Shown piece by piece: positions 15,637 to 22,996 of a stretch of 64,000 bases of DNA. Numbering within the stretch: position 1 is the first letter of the stretch; the number at the start of each line of letters is the position of its first letter. Source of the DNA: HGM13233 sp964478515 (GTDB taxonomy: Bacteria; Bacillota; Clostridia; Oscillospirales; Ruminococcaceae); contig CAYZIL010000003.1 of assembly GCA_964478515.1 (NCBI GenBank), positions 1 to 64,000 on the forward strand. The letters run 5' to 3'. A program made the translations under genes and the position numbers. The notes under the pieces were generated by a model. The model worked only from the letters and a program-made list of their open reading frames with translations, had not been told where the DNA came from and did no database searches.

Positions 15637-15666
15637 TTGCTAATGCCACTGCGGCTGTTGTATAAT
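15637..15666 (+). promoter_or_regulatory. Promoter of the adenine deaminase gene
   Basis: TTGCTA (15637-15642) and a consensus TATAAT (15661-15666) are 18 bases apart. This position rules out the GTG at 15668 as the translation start, since it would be upstream of or at the transcription start. Confidence 0.75.
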
Positions 15667-15712
15667 AGTGGAAATTTTATTTACCGCAATATTATGCAAA
15701 GGGGTGGTTAAG

Positions 15713-17410
15713 GTGGACAGCAACATTCGCAAGGCAAACTCTGCAGTCACTCTCAAACAGAGCAAAGCCCAACTTGTGCTCAAAAACGCCAATGTTCTGA
15801 ATGTATTTACCGACGAAATATTTACTGCCGACGTTGCCATTGAAAACGGCTACGTCGCCGGAGTCGGCAGTTACGAGGGGCTCACTGAGCTCGACTATAG
15901 CAATAATTATCTTGTGCCCGGTTTTATCGACGCTCATTTGCACCTCGAGTCGTCTTTGATAACGCCGGGCGAATTTATTATGACCGCGCTGAAGTGCGGC
16001 ACAACTACCTATATTGTCGACCCGCACGAGTGTGCAAACGTTGCCGGCGCCGACGGCATAGACTACATCCTTGACCAGACTCAAAACCTGCCGGCCAACG
16101 TCTATGTAATGATGCCCTCTTGTGTGCCGTCAGTCAGTTTCGAGCAAAACGGCAGTGTATTCGACAGCGCTGCGATGCAAAAATACCTTGACAACCCGCG
16201 AGTGCTCGGCCTGGGCGAGGTTATGGACTATTATTCTGTCATAACTAACGACGTGGAAATGGACAAAAAACTGCAGCTGTTCAAAAACCGCATTATTGAC
16301 GGCCACGCCCCCGGGCTCAATGAACAGCAGCTCGCCGCCTATGCCAGCGCCGGTATCAGCAGCGACCACGAGTGCGTCGACTACGAATATGCCCTTACCG
16401 AGCGGCGGCTCGGCATGCACATAAATATCCGCGAAGGCTCAACGGCGCACAATTTGGAATCGCTCGTTTGCGGCATGCTCCAGCACGGCGACTCCTGCGA
16501 GCATTACTCCCTTTGCACCGACGACAAGCACATTGAAGACATAATGCGCGAAGGGCACATCAACTTTGCAGTCAAAAAGGCTATCTCTCTGGGCGTGGAG
16601 CCCATCGACGCCATTAAAATGGCGACAATAAACACAGCGCGGCATTACGGGCTGCGCGATCTCGGCGCAATCGCGCCGGGCTACCAGGCCGATATTATCG
16701 TTCTTGACGACCTGAAGAATATGAACGTGCGCGACGTTTTCTATAACGGCAAAAAAATTAAATGGACAGTTCCCGACAAGGTGACTTGTAACCCGGCACT
16801 CAAGTCCACCGTGCATCTGGGCAATTTCAGCGCCGAAAAATTACGGATGAAGGTTGACGGCGAATGCTCTGTCATTCAGGTGCAGCCCAAACAGATATAC
16901 AACCGGCACATTAAAGCACAGTTGCCGGCGCAAGACGGTCAGTTCGTCCCCAACAGTGACTTCAACAAAGTTGCCGTCGTTGAGCGCTACGGCCAAACCG
17001 GCGATTGCGGTGTTTGCGCCGTGCGCGGTTTCGGCATGACCGGCGGCGCTATTGCCACCAGCTTTTCGCACGACTCGCACAACATAATCGTTGTCGGAGA
17101 CAACGACGACGATATGGTTTTGGCGGTGCGGGCAATAGAAGATTTGCAGGGCGGCTATGTCATCACCGGCGGCGGCAAAATACTTCATTCCCTGCCTTTG
17201 CCGGTTATGGGACTTATGAGCGAGGCCGGTCACGAGGCTGTCAGCAGCGACCTTTTTGCAATGCTAAAAATTGCCCATGAGCACGGCGTCAGCCGCGATA
17301 TTGACCCGTTTTTCACTCTCTCCTTCTTTGCACTGCCTGTCATCCCGGAGCTGCGCATTACCCCGGCCGGCCTTTTCGACGTGCTTGACAACGAATTTGT
17401 CAATCTGTAG
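15713..17410 (+). CDS. ade: Adenine deaminase
   Basis: 565 residues from GTG 15713 (AAGGGG 8 bases upstream). The enzyme converts adenine to hypoxanthine and ammonia in purine salvage. Amidohydrolase landmarks are FIDAHLHLESSLITP (metal-binding HxH), YIVDPHECANVAG, IIDGHAPGL, SSDHECVDYEYA and the metal aspartate in SLCTDDKH. The C-terminal domain with VRGFGMTGGAIATSFSHDSHN and GGYVITGGGKILHSLPLPVMG is characteristic of the AdeC/Ade family. It appears monocistronic and ends at a strong bidirectional terminator. No purine riboswitch was recognised in its short leader. Confidence 0.95.
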   Translation: MDSNIRKANSAVTLKQSKAQLVLKNANVLNVFTDEIFTADVAIENGYVAGVGSYEGLTELDYSNNYLVPGFIDAHLHLESSLITPGEFIMTALKCGTTTYIVDPHECANVAGADGIDYILDQTQNLPANVYVMMPSCVPSVSFEQNGSVFDSAAMQKYLDNPRVLGLGEVMDYYSVITNDVEMDKKLQLFKNRIIDGHAPGLNEQQLAAYASAGISSDHECVDYEYALTERRLGMHINIREGSTAHNLESLVCGMLQHGDSCEHYSLCTDDKHIEDIMREGHINFAVKKAISLGVEPIDAIKMATINTARHYGLRDLGAIAPGYQADIIVLDDLKNMNVRDVFYNGKKIKWTVPDKVTCNPALKSTVHLGNFSAEKLRMKVDGECSVIQVQPKQIYNRHIKAQLPAQDGQFVPNSDFNKVAVVERYGQTGDCGVCAVRGFGMTGGAIATSFSHDSHNIIVVGDNDDDMVLAVRAIEDLQGGYVITGGGKILHSLPLPVMGLMSEAGHEAVSSDLFAMLKIAHEHGVSRDIDPFFTLSFFALPVIPELRITPAGLFDVLDNEFVNL

Positions 17411-17482
17411 GTTTCCGCCCAATTGGCGCCACAGTCCGCCTTTGCAGCGCGCGAGTCCTCTGCGCGGTAAATACAACAAAAG

Positions 17483-17516
17483 AAAAGCACCTGCGTTTGG
17501 TGACGCGGGTGCTTTT
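17483..17516. terminator. Bidirectional intrinsic terminator
   Basis: AAAAGCACCTGCGT pairs with ACGCGGGTGCTTTT (one G-T pair), loop about 6 bases, between the convergent ade and hppA genes. The A-rich and T-rich flanks (the stem can extend by CAACA/TGTTG) allow function from either side. Confidence 0.85.
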
Positions 17517-17540
17517 GTTGTTTCGTATAGCTATTTGCGT

Positions 17541-19790
17541 TTATTTTATTACCGACATCAACCAGTCGATAAGGTTGTATTTGCTGAACACAGTCACTGC
17601 GACCAGCGACACCACTGACATTATCTTTATAAGAATGTCAAGCGACGGACCGACAGTGTCCTTAAGCGGGTCTCCAACAGTGTCGCCGACGACAGAGGCG
17701 TCGTGCGCAGCCGAGCCCTTGCCCTGTCCTTCTATGGCGCCGGTCTCAATATATTTCTTGCCGTTGTCCCAAGCGCCGCCGGCGTTGCCGGTGAAAATAG
17801 CTATCATTATTGCGGTAATCGTCGCGCCGATAAGCACGCCGCCGACAAATTCCGGTCCGAAAAGGAAGCCGCAAACTACCGGGAACAGTATCGCCATCAG
17901 TGCCGGCACGCGCATTTCGCGCAGCGCGCCCTGAGAGGAAATTTCAATACAGGTCTTATAGTCGGGCAGCACTTTGCCCTCCAGCAGTCCCTTAATTTCC
18001 CGGAACTGGCGGCGAACCTCGTCGACCATCTGCCGAGCCGCCTTGGCAACCGCCTCAATAAGCATACCGGAAAACAGGAACGGCAGCGCCGCGCCGACCA
18101 AAGCGCCGGCGAGCGTCAGCGGTTTAATTATGTTAAGCGTCAGCGCCGTGGTTATGTCGTCGTAGGCGTAGAGATACGAGGTCATCATTGACATGGTCGC
18201 GAGCGCGGCCGAGCCGATGGCAAAGCCCTTGCCAATAGCGGCGGTGGTATTGCCCACAGAGTCAAGCGTGTCGGTTATGTCACGCACCTCTTTGTCGAGC
18301 GAGCTCATTTCCGCTATGCCGCCGGCGTTGTCAGAAATAGGTCCGTAGGTGTCGACCGAAACAGTCGCACAGACGAACGAAAGCATACCCAGCGCCGCCA
18401 CGCCGACGCCGTACATGCCAGCCACCGCGTAAGAGGCAAATATTGCCGCGCCGAGCACAACGCACGGCGCCATGCAAGAACGCATGCCGAGCGCCAGACC
18501 CTCGGTTATTGTCAGTGCCGCGCCCTCAACAGACGCGTGCGCGAGCAACCGCGTGGGCTTGTAATCGCTGCTGGTGTAATACTCGGCAAATATGCCGATA
18601 ACTATACCGGAAATAATGCCGATTGCCGACGCCAGCCAGGGCGAAATCCAGCCCAGCTTAAATGCAATGTCAGAGAAGGTAACGGATACGCCGTTAATCA
18701 CACTTGTCTCGACAAAGTTGGTGTCGAGCCCGCCGAACATCACGTAGGATAAAACGCCGCTGAACACCACGGTTATGCCGGCCGAAATCCAGGTCGTGAG
18801 ATTAAGCTCGCGGTGCGGGTTCTCCGAAAGATTCTTTTTAACGAATATAGACGCAATGCCGATAACGCAGGCGATGGCGCCAATAGCGCCGAACGCTATC
18901 GGATAGAGCATCATGCGCTCAAGCAGTTCGGCCGTAAAGCGCGTTACCGTGCCGCCGTTTGCCGCTATTGCCGAGGCTTTCAAAAACAGCGACGCCGCCA
19001 ATATTGCCGCGGAGAGCACCGCGCCAACATAGCTTTCCAAAAGATCCGAGCCAAGTCCGGCCACGTCGCCGACGTTGTCGCCGACGTTGTCGGCAATAGT
19101 CGCCGGGTTGCGCGGGTCGTCTTCGGGTATGTGCGCCTCGGTCTTGCCGACAAGGTCGGCGCCCATGTCCGCAGCTTTGGTATATATACCGCCGCCGACG
19201 CGGTTGAACATAGCGATTATTGAGCAGCCCAGCGCATAGCCGGACAGCGTCATAGTGAAAGGAGCCTCCAGTCCGAGAATGCCGGGTGTAGCCGGGTTAA
19301 GTATCGACTCGGCCGACATTTGTCCCATAAGAAGCCCGAAAACAAGATAAACAATAAATATGCCGAGCAGCGCGAAACCGCCGACACAAAGCCCCATGAC
19401 AGAGCCGCCCTTGAACGCAACTTTAAGCGTCTGCGGCAAACTGTGCGTAGTGCGCGCCCGCTCGCTGACGCGAACGTTGGCGTATGTCGCTATCTTCATG
19501 CCGACAAAGCCGGCGCATTCGCTCATCGTCGCGCCGATAATAAACGCGCACGCTGCTTGCCAGGAAATAAGCAGCGCCAATATTACGGCAATAACGGCTG
19601 CAACAATAATAATCATTTTCAGCTCATAGCTGACGAAGGCGTTGGCGCCAATGCGTATAGCAGACGCTATCTCCTTCATGCGGTCGGTGCCCTCGGGCAT
19701 TTTTTTCACACCGGCATAGTTGAATGCCGCATAGCCCAAAGCAGCCAGCGCAGCAAATATGACCAGACATAAGACTGCCGAACTGTTCAA
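17541..19790 (-). CDS. hppA: Membrane-bound ion-translocating pyrophosphatase, K+-dependent type
   Basis: 749 residues with about 15-16 membrane helices. It hydrolyses pyrophosphate and pumps H+ or Na+. The substrate site appears as EAHIPEDDPRNPATIADNVG (residues about 195-215) and the distal acid cluster as SVDTYGPISDNAGGIAEM. The motif GNTTAAIGKGFAIGSAAL has Ala after GNTT, which in this family marks K+-dependent enzymes (Lys marks the K+-independent ones); many K+-dependent bacterial forms pump Na+. The start is TTG 19790 with AGGGGGA upstream. A TTTACA-N18-TATTAT pair about 60 bases upstream is the likely promoter. With the NhaC-like protein it suggests attention to Na+ gradients. Confidence 0.95.
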   Translation of the reverse strand: MNSSAVLCLVIFAALAALGYAAFNYAGVKKMPEGTDRMKEIASAIRIGANAFVSYELKMIIIVAAVIAVILALLISWQAACAFIIGATMSECAGFVGMKIATYANVRVSERARTTHSLPQTLKVAFKGGSVMGLCVGGFALLGIFIVYLVFGLLMGQMSAESILNPATPGILGLEAPFTMTLSGYALGCSIIAMFNRVGGGIYTKAADMGADLVGKTEAHIPEDDPRNPATIADNVGDNVGDVAGLGSDLLESYVGAVLSAAILAASLFLKASAIAANGGTVTRFTAELLERMMLYPIAFGAIGAIACVIGIASIFVKKNLSENPHRELNLTTWISAGITVVFSGVLSYVMFGGLDTNFVETSVINGVSVTFSDIAFKLGWISPWLASAIGIISGIVIGIFAEYYTSSDYKPTRLLAHASVEGAALTITEGLALGMRSCMAPCVVLGAAIFASYAVAGMYGVGVAALGMLSFVCATVSVDTYGPISDNAGGIAEMSSLDKEVRDITDTLDSVGNTTAAIGKGFAIGSAALATMSMMTSYLYAYDDITTALTLNIIKPLTLAGALVGAALPFLFSGMLIEAVAKAARQMVDEVRRQFREIKGLLEGKVLPDYKTCIEISSQGALREMRVPALMAILFPVVCGFLFGPEFVGGVLIGATITAIMIAIFTGNAGGAWDNGKKYIETGAIEGQGKGSAAHDASVVGDTVGDPLKDTVGPSLDILIKIMSVVSLVAVTVFSKYNLIDWLMSVIK

Positions 19791-19908
19791 AACTCTGTTC
19801 CCCCTAAATAATTACCCTATTTTTATTGCGCTTGTGTAACACGCGTTTTTTATAATAGCACAACCGTCCAACTTGTGTAAAGTACAAAGCACAATTCATA
19901 CCAATATA

Positions 19909-19937
19909 AAACAGGTAAGCCGTCAGCTTACCTGTTT
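19909..19937 (-). terminator. Intrinsic terminator after the AI-2E family gene
   Basis: AAACAGGTAAGC and GCTTACCTGTTT form a perfect 12-bp stem with a 5-base loop, 17 bases past the stop codon; TTTTA follows on the minus strand. Confidence 0.85.
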
Positions 19938-19953
19938 TTGTTGCTGTTTGCGG

Positions 19954-21132
19954 TTATTCTTCCTGTTGCTGCTCTTCTTTCGGCGGCAGCGGTCGCCCCT
20001 CGTTATCTAAAGCTTTGCGAGCTAAGCGCGCGTTGATGTTTTCATCAAGAATCTCCGAAAGAATGGAGAACGCCGGCACCGCCAGCAGCATGCCTGCAAC
20101 GCCGAACATCCGTCCGCCGATAACTATTGAACCCAGCACCCACATGGGACTCAGTCCAGTAGAACTGCCGAAAAGCAGCGGCTTGAGCAAATTTCCGTCA
20201 ATCTGCTGCAGCACAATTGTCCAAATGATGAACCAGAGCGCTTTAGGTGGGTCGACCAGCAAAATAAGCAGTGCCGAGGGTATTCCGCCGATAAACGGTC
20301 CGAACGTGGGAATAAAGTTCGTCACCACGACTATTACTGTTATCAGCAGCGCGTAAGGCATGCCCAGTATCAGCATAAACGCGAAGTTGGCAACACCTAT
20401 AATAAGTGAGTCGAGCAGATTCATGCCGACGTACGTCATAAATATTCTGTCGGACATCTTTACGACTTTTTTCAGTCTGTCGACGCGCTGGGCGCTGAAT
20501 ATTGCGCACAGAGCGCGTTTGATGTTGCGCTTAAAATTCGCCGCGTCCAGCATTACATAGATAGAGATAATAACGCCGAGCAAAAATTCCACCAGCCCGC
20601 TGCCGAACTTGTAGGAGGCATCGATTATTTTGGTAAAGTTGCCGCTTATCCAATCTAAAGCTGCGGCAAATATTTCGTTCCAGGAGCCCACCAGGTCGTC
20701 CACATTGATGTTCAAAATCGGAAAGTGCTTGTTTAAATCGTTGAGCATGGTCTTGGCGCTGTCAAAATACGACTCTAAATTTGAAATCAGCAGCTTAACG
20801 CTGGTCACCAATTGCGGTACCACGGTGGCTACCAGCAGAACCACAACCGCCAAAGACAGCAGCACCGTGCACAGCACTCCCAGCGAGCGGGCAGCGCGAG
20901 GTTTATTCAACTTGCCAAATACCTTGGTCTCAAAAAAACGCGCCACGGGATTAAGCAAATACGCGATAATAATGCCGGTGGCAAAAGGCGCAACATATCG
21001 ATAGAGTTTGGCAATAAAGCTCCTGACCTCGCCGAAGTTAGATAACAGTATATAGAAAAGTATGCCGGTCAGCACCACTATCAGGTTTGCCAGCGTCTTG
21101 CGCGACAGCACTCTTTCAAAAGTCTCTTTCAT
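19954..21132 (-). CDS. AI-2E family transporter (PerM/YtvI-like membrane protein)
   Basis: 392 residues with 7-8 hydrophobic helices. AAGGAG nine bases upstream fixes ATG 21132 rather than an upstream codon. Conserved landmarks are YRYVAPFATGIIIAYLLNPV near residues 36-56, IIDASYKFGSGLVEFLLGVI, the FIPTFGPFIGGIPSALLIL element and GRMFGVAGMLLAVPAF close to the C-terminus, all usual for this family. Members have been proposed to export autoinducer-2 or act as Na+/H+ antiporters; most are uncharacterised. Promoter: TTGCCA-N18-TATTAT on the minus strand at 21156-21185. The C-terminus is highly charged (EEQQQEE). It is a single gene. Confidence 0.88.
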   Translation of the reverse strand: MKETFERVLSRKTLANLIVVLTGILFYILLSNFGEVRSFIAKLYRYVAPFATGIIIAYLLNPVARFFETKVFGKLNKPRAARSLGVLCTVLLSLAVVVLLVATVVPQLVTSVKLLISNLESYFDSAKTMLNDLNKHFPILNINVDDLVGSWNEIFAAALDWISGNFTKIIDASYKFGSGLVEFLLGVIISIYVMLDAANFKRNIKRALCAIFSAQRVDRLKKVVKMSDRIFMTYVGMNLLDSLIIGVANFAFMLILGMPYALLITVIVVVTNFIPTFGPFIGGIPSALLILLVDPPKALWFIIWTIVLQQIDGNLLKPLLFGSSTGLSPMWVLGSIVIGGRMFGVAGMLLAVPAFSILSEILDENINARLARKALDNEGRPLPPKEEQQQEE

Positions 21133-21192
21133 CTTACACTCCTTATTGCACCTGTATAATACCACTTCTCTGCTGTTCGTGGCAAACCTTAA

Positions 21193-21795
21193 TTATTTGT
21201 GCAATATCGGCGACACTTTTTTATACAGCAGCATAGTCACCAGCGCGCTCGCCGCGCCTTTGACAAGGTTAAAAGGCACCGTTGCGAGCATAATAAGTCC
21301 GAACAGGTCATTGATGGCCGGGTTCACCGCGCTCGCCATTCCCACTATCGCCTCGATAGGCATACCGAATGCGGCGGCGTAGGTAGGCAACAGCACAAAA
21401 TAGTTGAGCGCCGCAGACGCCAGCACCATCGCCGCCACGCCTGCCACGCAGGCGACCAGCGCCGATTTTTTGGTCTTATTCTTGCGGTAAATTAGTCCCG
21501 CCGGCACTACCAGCGCACAGCCGATAAGAAAATTGGACAGCTCGCCGATTCCCGCTGTCACGGTGCCGTCAATGACAAAATTAAGAACGATTTTTACAAA
21601 TTCTATGGCAATGGCCGCCCAGGGGCCCAAAGCAAATGCGCCTATCAGCACAACCGTTTCGGACAGTTCGAATTTGTAAAAGCTCGGCGTAAAAAAAAGC
21701 GGAAACTCCAGCGCCATCAGCAGCGTCGCCGCCGCGCCCAAAATTGCTATTTTTGTCAGCGTGCGAATCCTTGAGCCTGCATTGATATTTGACAT
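21193..21795 (-). CDS. ribU: Riboflavin ECF transporter S-component
   Basis: 200 residues, six membrane segments. Start ATG 21795 has GGAGG 5-6 bases upstream and immediately follows the riboswitch terminator; an earlier in-frame ATG at 21858 falls inside the FMN aptamer and is rejected. ECF S-components bind the vitamin in the membrane and share an energising ECF module (two ATPases and EcfT), which is not in this window. The segment EFPLFFTPSFYKFELSETVV early in the protein and AFALGPWAAIAIEFVKIVLN match the RibU pattern. The FMN riboswitch in front fixes riboflavin as the likely substrate. Confidence 0.92.
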   Translation of the reverse strand: MSNINAGSRIRTLTKIAILGAAATLLMALEFPLFFTPSFYKFELSETVVLIGAFALGPWAAIAIEFVKIVLNFVIDGTVTAGIGELSNFLIGCALVVPAGLIYRKNKTKKSALVACVAGVAAMVLASAALNYFVLLPTYAAAFGMPIEAIVGMASAVNPAINDLFGLIMLATVPFNLVKGAASALVTMLLYKKVSPILHK

Positions 21796-21809
21796 TTTTC
21801 CTCCAAAAA

Positions 21810-21834
21810 AAGTCCCCGGGCGAGCCGGGGACTT
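21810..21834 (-). terminator. Expression-platform terminator of the FMN riboswitch
   Basis: On the minus strand AAGTCCCCGG-CTCG-CCCGGGGACTT is followed by TTTTTTT and then GGAGG of ribU. FMN binding would be expected to favour this hairpin and stop transcription. Confidence 0.9.
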
Positions 21835-21846
21835 GTTCGCTGTTTC

Positions 21847-21958
21847 ATCTTCTCGCATCCAGACTTTAACTGTCGGTACCGGAATTACACCGGTTCGGCG
21901 GTCTGTGACCGCTCGCGGACTATACCGCCGGCCGGGAATTACACCCTGCCCCGAAGAT
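21847..21958 (-). ncRNA. FMN riboswitch (RFN element)
   Basis: The minus strand reads ATCTTCGGGGCAGGGTGTAA, TTCCCGGCCGGCGGTATAG, TCCGCGAGCGG, CCGGTGTAATTCCGGTACC, GACAGTTAAAGTCTGGATG and GAGAAGAT, the standard RFN blocks in order, with the closing P1 helix ATCTTC/GAAGAT. It controls ribU. The aptamer starts 26 bases after the stop of the lipoprotein gene, so its promoter must lie within that gene or transcription must read through. Confidence 0.97.
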
Positions 21959-21983
21959 GGTTATGATTTTTTAAGTACCGACG

Positions 21984-22670
21984 TCAGGCCGCGCGCACTG
22001 CGCTGACACTGAATGCAAACACAGCGTTGGCCGCGGTGTTGTCGGTAAGTTCGAATTTATATGTAGCAACAACTGTGCCGGTTGTGTCAAAGTATTCAAC
22101 AGTCGCGTCATAATTGCCGTTTTGATAATTAACGCTGTTCGTTATGCGCACGCTGACACTCAGAGACTCGGTATAGGGGACAAGGTAGCTGTCAGACGCG
22201 GCGTCGTAGCTGACGGCGCCGGACATGTCCGACGGAATTGCCAACAGGTTTTCACTGTTGAAGCAGGCCGCAGCAAACTGGCGCATAGTCGCAGCGGTCA
22301 CTTTTACATAACCGCCGTCAATGCCCGCGCCGGCATAACTGCTGCCGAAGTTCTGGGCGAAGTTGAACATCGTTATCCAGAAAAAGCGCTCGTCTGTGGG
22401 CGAAAAGCTCATATCTGTCGCCATTATGGTGCGCAGCACACTGTCAAAAACCGGCTTCATATTCTCGATGTTTGCCGAAAATGCCGCCTGCTGCTCGGCC
22501 TGAGTCTGGTCGTTGCCAGTGCCGTCGTTCTGCTCGTCATCATCTACCGGCTCGGTCTGCTCATCATTCGGCTGTTCGGGGTCGTCATTTGCATTCTTGT
22601 TACAGCCGCCCAGCACGGCGCAAAAACATATTAAAAGCGCACACAGCACACAGAGAAGTTTTTTCGTCAT
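21984..22670 (-). CDS. Hypothetical lipoprotein
   Basis: 228 residues. A signal peptide with two lysines, a hydrophobic stretch and the lipobox LGGC (Cys about residue 23) predicts export and lipid attachment to the outer face of the membrane. It is followed by an Asp/Glu/Gln/Asn-rich linker (about 24-60). The remaining domain, starting about residue 62, is not recognised; it has alternating helical and beta-rich parts, the latter ending in YKFELTDNTAANAVFAFSVS. The promoter (TTGACA-N17-TATATT) is close to consensus. It precedes the FMN riboswitch but nothing ties it to riboflavin. Confidence 0.75.
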   Translation of the reverse strand: MTKKLLCVLCALLICFCAVLGGCNKNANDDPEQPNDEQTEPVDDDEQNDGTGNDQTQAEQQAAFSANIENMKPVFDSVLRTIMATDMSFSPTDERFFWITMFNFAQNFGSSYAGAGIDGGYVKVTAATMRQFAAACFNSENLLAIPSDMSGAVSYDAASDSYLVPYTESLSVSVRITNSVNYQNGNYDATVEYFDTTGTVVATYKFELTDNTAANAVFAFSVSAVRAA

Positions 22671-22715
22671 GTCGCACCTCCGCTACAGAAAGTTATGGTT
22701 CTGATTACAAGACAC

Positions 22716-22744
22716 AATATATTATATAATTGCACTTATGTCAA
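22716..22744 (-). promoter_or_regulatory. Promoter of the lipoprotein gene
   Basis: Minus-strand TTGACA (22739-22744) and TATATT (22716-22721), 17 bases apart. Confidence 0.75.
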
Positions 22745-22781
22745 ATTACATTTATGTAATTTTTGAGCTGCGATTTTACCA

Positions 22782-22810
22782 TTGATTTTGCTCGCGGTTG
22801 CTGGTATAAT
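22782..22810 (+). promoter_or_regulatory. Orphan + strand promoter
   Basis: TTGATT (22782-22787) and TATAAT (22805-22810) are 17 bases apart, with TGG before the -10 (extended -10). No protein gene lies downstream on this strand; a terminator follows about 120 bases later. Confidence 0.75.
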
Positions 22811-22816
22811 CGCAGC

Positions 22817-22957
22817 GGACGCGGCGGCAATGCCGTCTCGTCCCTTACGGGCGCCGCATAATTCGTGCGCCTGTTTTTATATCCCGGCCTCGGTCGGGCT
22901 GCGCGGCGCTGCCGCGCGGTTAATTGTACGGCCTGCCCTAACGGGACAGGCCGTTTT
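22817..22957 (+). ncRNA. Candidate structured small RNA of about 140 nt
   Basis: The region between a near-consensus promoter and an intrinsic terminator has no credible ORF but several stable hairpins: GGCGGCAATGCC, CCCGGCC-TC-GGTCGGG (about 22889-22904), CGCGGC-GCT-GCCGCG, then the terminator. I do not recognise SRP RNA, 6S RNA, RNase P, tmRNA or a known riboswitch in it. It lies between two minus-strand genes and could act in trans, or as antisense to read-through from the hybrid kinase operon. The 5' end is inferred from the -10. Confidence 0.55.
22928..22957 (+). terminator. Terminator of the candidate small RNA
   Basis: ACGGCCTGCCC pairs with GGGACAGGCCGT (one bulged base), loop TAAC, followed by TTTTTTC. 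On the other strand the hairpin is followed by ACAATT, so it is directional for +. Confidence 0.85.
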
Positions 22958-22996
22958 TTCGGTAGTTGCACTTGTGACGCCAACTCCGCGCATTTG

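Noticed and set aside
21796..21858. Longer ribU start (ATG at 21858)
   Set aside because: It falls in the 3' part of the FMN aptamer (GAGAAGATG) and would be read through the terminator stem; ATG 21795 has the ribosome site.
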